Both the position numbers and the translations under genes were made by a program. From a virus, in IMG/VR virus record IMGVR_UViG_3300025138_000327, positions 1 to 24,901 of that record: 24,901 bases of DNA; one strand, written 5' to 3'. Of the stretch, positions 23,522 through 24,901 are shown piece after piece. The notes beneath the pieces were generated by a model that had not been told where the DNA came from, made no database searches, and saw nothing but the letters and a program-made list of their open reading frames with translations. Numbering within the stretch: position 1 is the stretch's first letter; every line of letters starts with the position of its first letter.

Positions 23522-23745
23522 GTTAATTATTGCGACCTGGTCGAATGCTAGACAAATGGTATACATACTTTTTGAACTAGCTTATATCAATCATCATTTA
23601 ATATGATATGTAAACTGTATCAATGACAATCAATTGACAACGCCATGATTAAATAAAGTATTGCATTTTAAAAAGATATCAATTAAACTACATTCAAGCC
23701 GACCGAATAGGGCGGTATTTATAAACTTTAAAAGGTACATAAACA
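23522..23745 (+). other. AT-rich region and leader of the rightward genes
   Basis: About 220 AT-rich bases without a gene. TATCAAT occurs three times (23585, 23618, 23677). TTGACA at 23634-23639 is a perfect -35 box but no good -10 box follows at the right distance. A hairpin (CCGACC/GGGCGG, 23699-23715) precedes the first gene, and AAAGGTAC gives its ribosome site. The stretch is suited to be the origin's unwinding element and the promoter region of the rightward genes. Confidence 0.45.
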
Positions 23746-23925
23746 ATGAATTTATACACACTTAAAAACAAAACTACTAACACAATAATTGGCGAGTTTG
23801 GAAACTATGACAAGTGCACAAAAGAATTATGGAGATTAGTAGAGTTACAAGGTAACAACGATACATATGCTATTAAAGTAGATGGTAACAGATATGAATT
23901 AATCATTAACCAAGGGGTTAAATAA
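23746..23925 (+). CDS. Unknown small protein, 59 residues
   Basis: First rightward gene. It starts MNLYTLKNKTTNTIIGEFGN, then YDKCTKELWRLVELQ and ends with two strands (DTYAIKVDGNRYELIINQGV). The plan of a strand pair, a helix and a strand pair suggests a small alpha/beta fold. No family is recognised. AAAGG lies 11 bases before the ATG. Its stop overlaps the next start as TAATG, so the two genes are translated together. The rightward strand and distance from the virion genes suggest an early or accessory function. Confidence 0.65.
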   Translation: MNLYTLKNKTTNTIIGEFGNYDKCTKELWRLVELQGNNDTYAIKVDGNRYELIINQGVK

Positions 23926-24131
23926 TGATTAATTTAAAAGAATATAACGAACGCGAATTATCATTAATCGTATTTAATACAGAATTACTTTATAACTTAA
24001 TTGATAATCAACCCGCGTTGATAACTAAACTACAATCAAGATATAAATATAGTAAAAAACAGTTATCAATATTATTAAAAGATATCGAAGATTATAAGCT
24101 AGAATTTAACCGCTATAAATTCGCAATATAA
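23925..24131 (+). CDS. Unknown small helical protein, 68 residues
   Basis: The protein starts MINLKEYNERELSLIVFNTE and is nearly all helix-forming residues, with KLQSRYKYSKKQLSILLKDI in the middle and EFNRYKFAI at the end. Charged (many Lys and Glu) and rich in Leu, Ile and Asn. No motif or family is recognised. Its ATG overlaps the stop of the preceding gene (TAATG), which fixes the start. It is followed by a 91-base spacer with a hairpin. Confidence 0.65.
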   Translation: MINLKEYNERELSLIVFNTELLYNLIDNQPALITKLQSRYKYSKKQLSILLKDIEDYKLEFNRYKFAI

Positions 24132-24143
24132 GTATTAATCTTG

Positions 24144-24168
24144 TAAGGTCTGATTTTTTCGGGCCTTA
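24144..24168 (+). terminator. Hairpin between the small rightward genes and the GP88 gene
   Basis: TAAGGTCTG pairs with CGGGCCTTA (9 pairs, two of them G-U) around an ATTTTTT loop. The T-run lies in the loop instead of after the stem, so this is not a standard intrinsic terminator. It may be a leaky terminator or protect the mRNA end. Confidence 0.35.
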
Positions 24169-24222
24169 TGAGATTGTTATTTATTAACAATCATTTTAAA
24201 AACCATTAAAGGTATAAATATC

Positions 24223-24901
24223 ATGAAACTTTTAAGCATTGATACGAACGCGAAGACCTCCAAAAATACCAAATACGGCTATTTGACGGGTATTCAATAT
24301 TTAAGCCCATATAATACAAGCGGGGTTAATCTTTGCCCCATGGCCAAAAAGGCGGGCTGTATAAAATCTTGTCTATATTATTCGGGGCGCGGGAAATTTC
24401 AAAATGTACAGCAAGCAAGATTGAACCGAACCAAATTATATTTAACTAATCAGGCCGAATATTTTAACCAATTAATAACTGAAATACGCGCATTAATCAA
24501 AAAAGCAGCTAAAAAAGAATTGCGCCCGCTTATACGATTAAATGGCACTTCGGATATTAGATGGGAAAATATCGGTTTTACTTTCGAAGATAATTATTAT
24601 CGTAATATCTTTGAATTTTTCCCCGAAGTTAAATTCATGGATTACACCAAAATACCGAATAGGGTAGATAGTAAAAACGGGTTAAATAATTTTCCTAGTA
24701 ATTACGATTTAACATTTTCTTATTCGGGTGCGCCTGAATTTCAAAAATACAATAAAAGGGCCATTGAAAAGGGCTTAAGAATTGCGGTTGTCTTTGATAA
24801 GGTTGAGACAATCCCGCTTCAATTTCATGGGCGCAAGGTACTAGGCGGGGATGATAACGACTTAACATTCACAAAGCCTAAAGACTCAATACTTGCATTA
24901 T
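24223..24901 (+). CDS. GP88-family protein (3' end outside the window)
   Basis: At least 226 codons, open at the right edge. It starts MKLLSIDTNAKTSKNTKYGY, then LTGIQYLSPYNTSGVNLCP. A cysteine cluster C38-x7-C46-x3-C50 (CPMAKKAGCIKSC) is followed by LYYSGRG. Later blocks: RLNGTSDIRWENI, VKFMDYTKIPNRV, NYDLTFSYSGAP, LRIAVVFDK and VLGGDDNDLTF. These in this order are the pattern of the phage and plasmid Gene product 88 family, whose biochemical function is unknown to me. The Cys cluster could hold a metal or iron-sulfur centre; that is speculation. AAAGG lies 12 bases before the ATG. Codons such as GCG, GGG and CCC are more frequent than in the leftward array. Confidence 0.8.
   Translation, partial: MKLLSIDTNAKTSKNTKYGYLTGIQYLSPYNTSGVNLCPMAKKAGCIKSCLYYSGRGKFQNVQQARLNRTKLYLTNQAEYFNQLITEIRALIKKAAKKELRPLIRLNGTSDIRWENIGFTFEDNYYRNIFEFFPEVKFMDYTKIPNRVDSKNGLNNFPSNYDLTFSYSGAPEFQKYNKRAIEKGLRIAVVFDKVETIPLQFHGRKVLGGDDNDLTFTKPKDSILAL

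Noticed and set aside
23634-23662. Promoter with TTGACA for the rightward genes
   Set aside because: The -35 box is perfect but the -10 position reads AGTATT (3/6), so I do not call a full promoter.
22976-23745. tRNA gene, CRISPR array or integration site in the intergenic region
   Set aside because: No cloverleaf with a TTCGANNC arm, no regularly spaced repeats, and no integrase or tRNA fragment nearby.

Overview
The window is about one half of the genome of a tailed phage with a T7-like (podovirus) virion, or of a phage-plasmid or prophage built like one. The sequence is AT-rich. Many genes look like those of environmental, probably marine, podoviruses: the T7-type connector, tubular tail proteins, internal core proteins, a DUF6321 protein, a Bbp19-like protein and an MICPKC zinc-ribbon protein. 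The host cannot be named. Strong AGGAG-type ribosome sites, sigma-70-like promoters and E. coli-type DnaA boxes point to a proteobacterium, which is inference.

Layout. From about 22,960 down to 1, every gene lies on the minus strand in one tightly packed array with many TAATG or TAGTG stop/start overlaps. In order of transcription: a winged-helix DNA-binding protein, two small unknown proteins, a ribbon-helix-helix protein, a RusA-type Holliday-junction resolvase, a small protein with an SSB-like acidic tail, a putative small terminase, two zinc-ribbon miniproteins, a DUF3310 protein, a small helical protein and the large terminase. Next come a GNAT-like protein of the T7 gp13 type, a run of small (mostly basic) proteins, one with an EF-hand loop, and the portal. 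Then follow the Bbp19-like protein, scaffold, major capsid protein and a putative decoration protein. After a GC-rich hairpin, placed like T7 Tphi, come tail tubular proteins A and B, the internal core proteins (gp14-, gp15- and gp16-like, the last split in two by one in-frame stop), the tail fibre and distal tail or chaperone genes.

From about 22,960 to 23,745 there is a 790-base region without a convincing gene where the coding strand switches. It holds two back-to-back promoters, a GC-richer segment of about 210 bases that can fold into a closed multi-hairpin structure and starts exactly where the rightward promoter should initiate, further palindromes, a G-run, and three perfect plus one near-perfect DnaA boxes (TTATCCACA) next to an AT-rich stretch. 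I read this as a replication origin and control region, possibly with an untranslated RNA.

From 23,746 to the end, three genes run rightward: two small unknowns and a GP88-family protein cut by the window edge. Their codon use differs from the leftward array.

Not seen here: RNA or DNA polymerase, integrase, holin, endolysin, spanin, tRNA or CRISPR. Those that exist in this element must lie outside the window.
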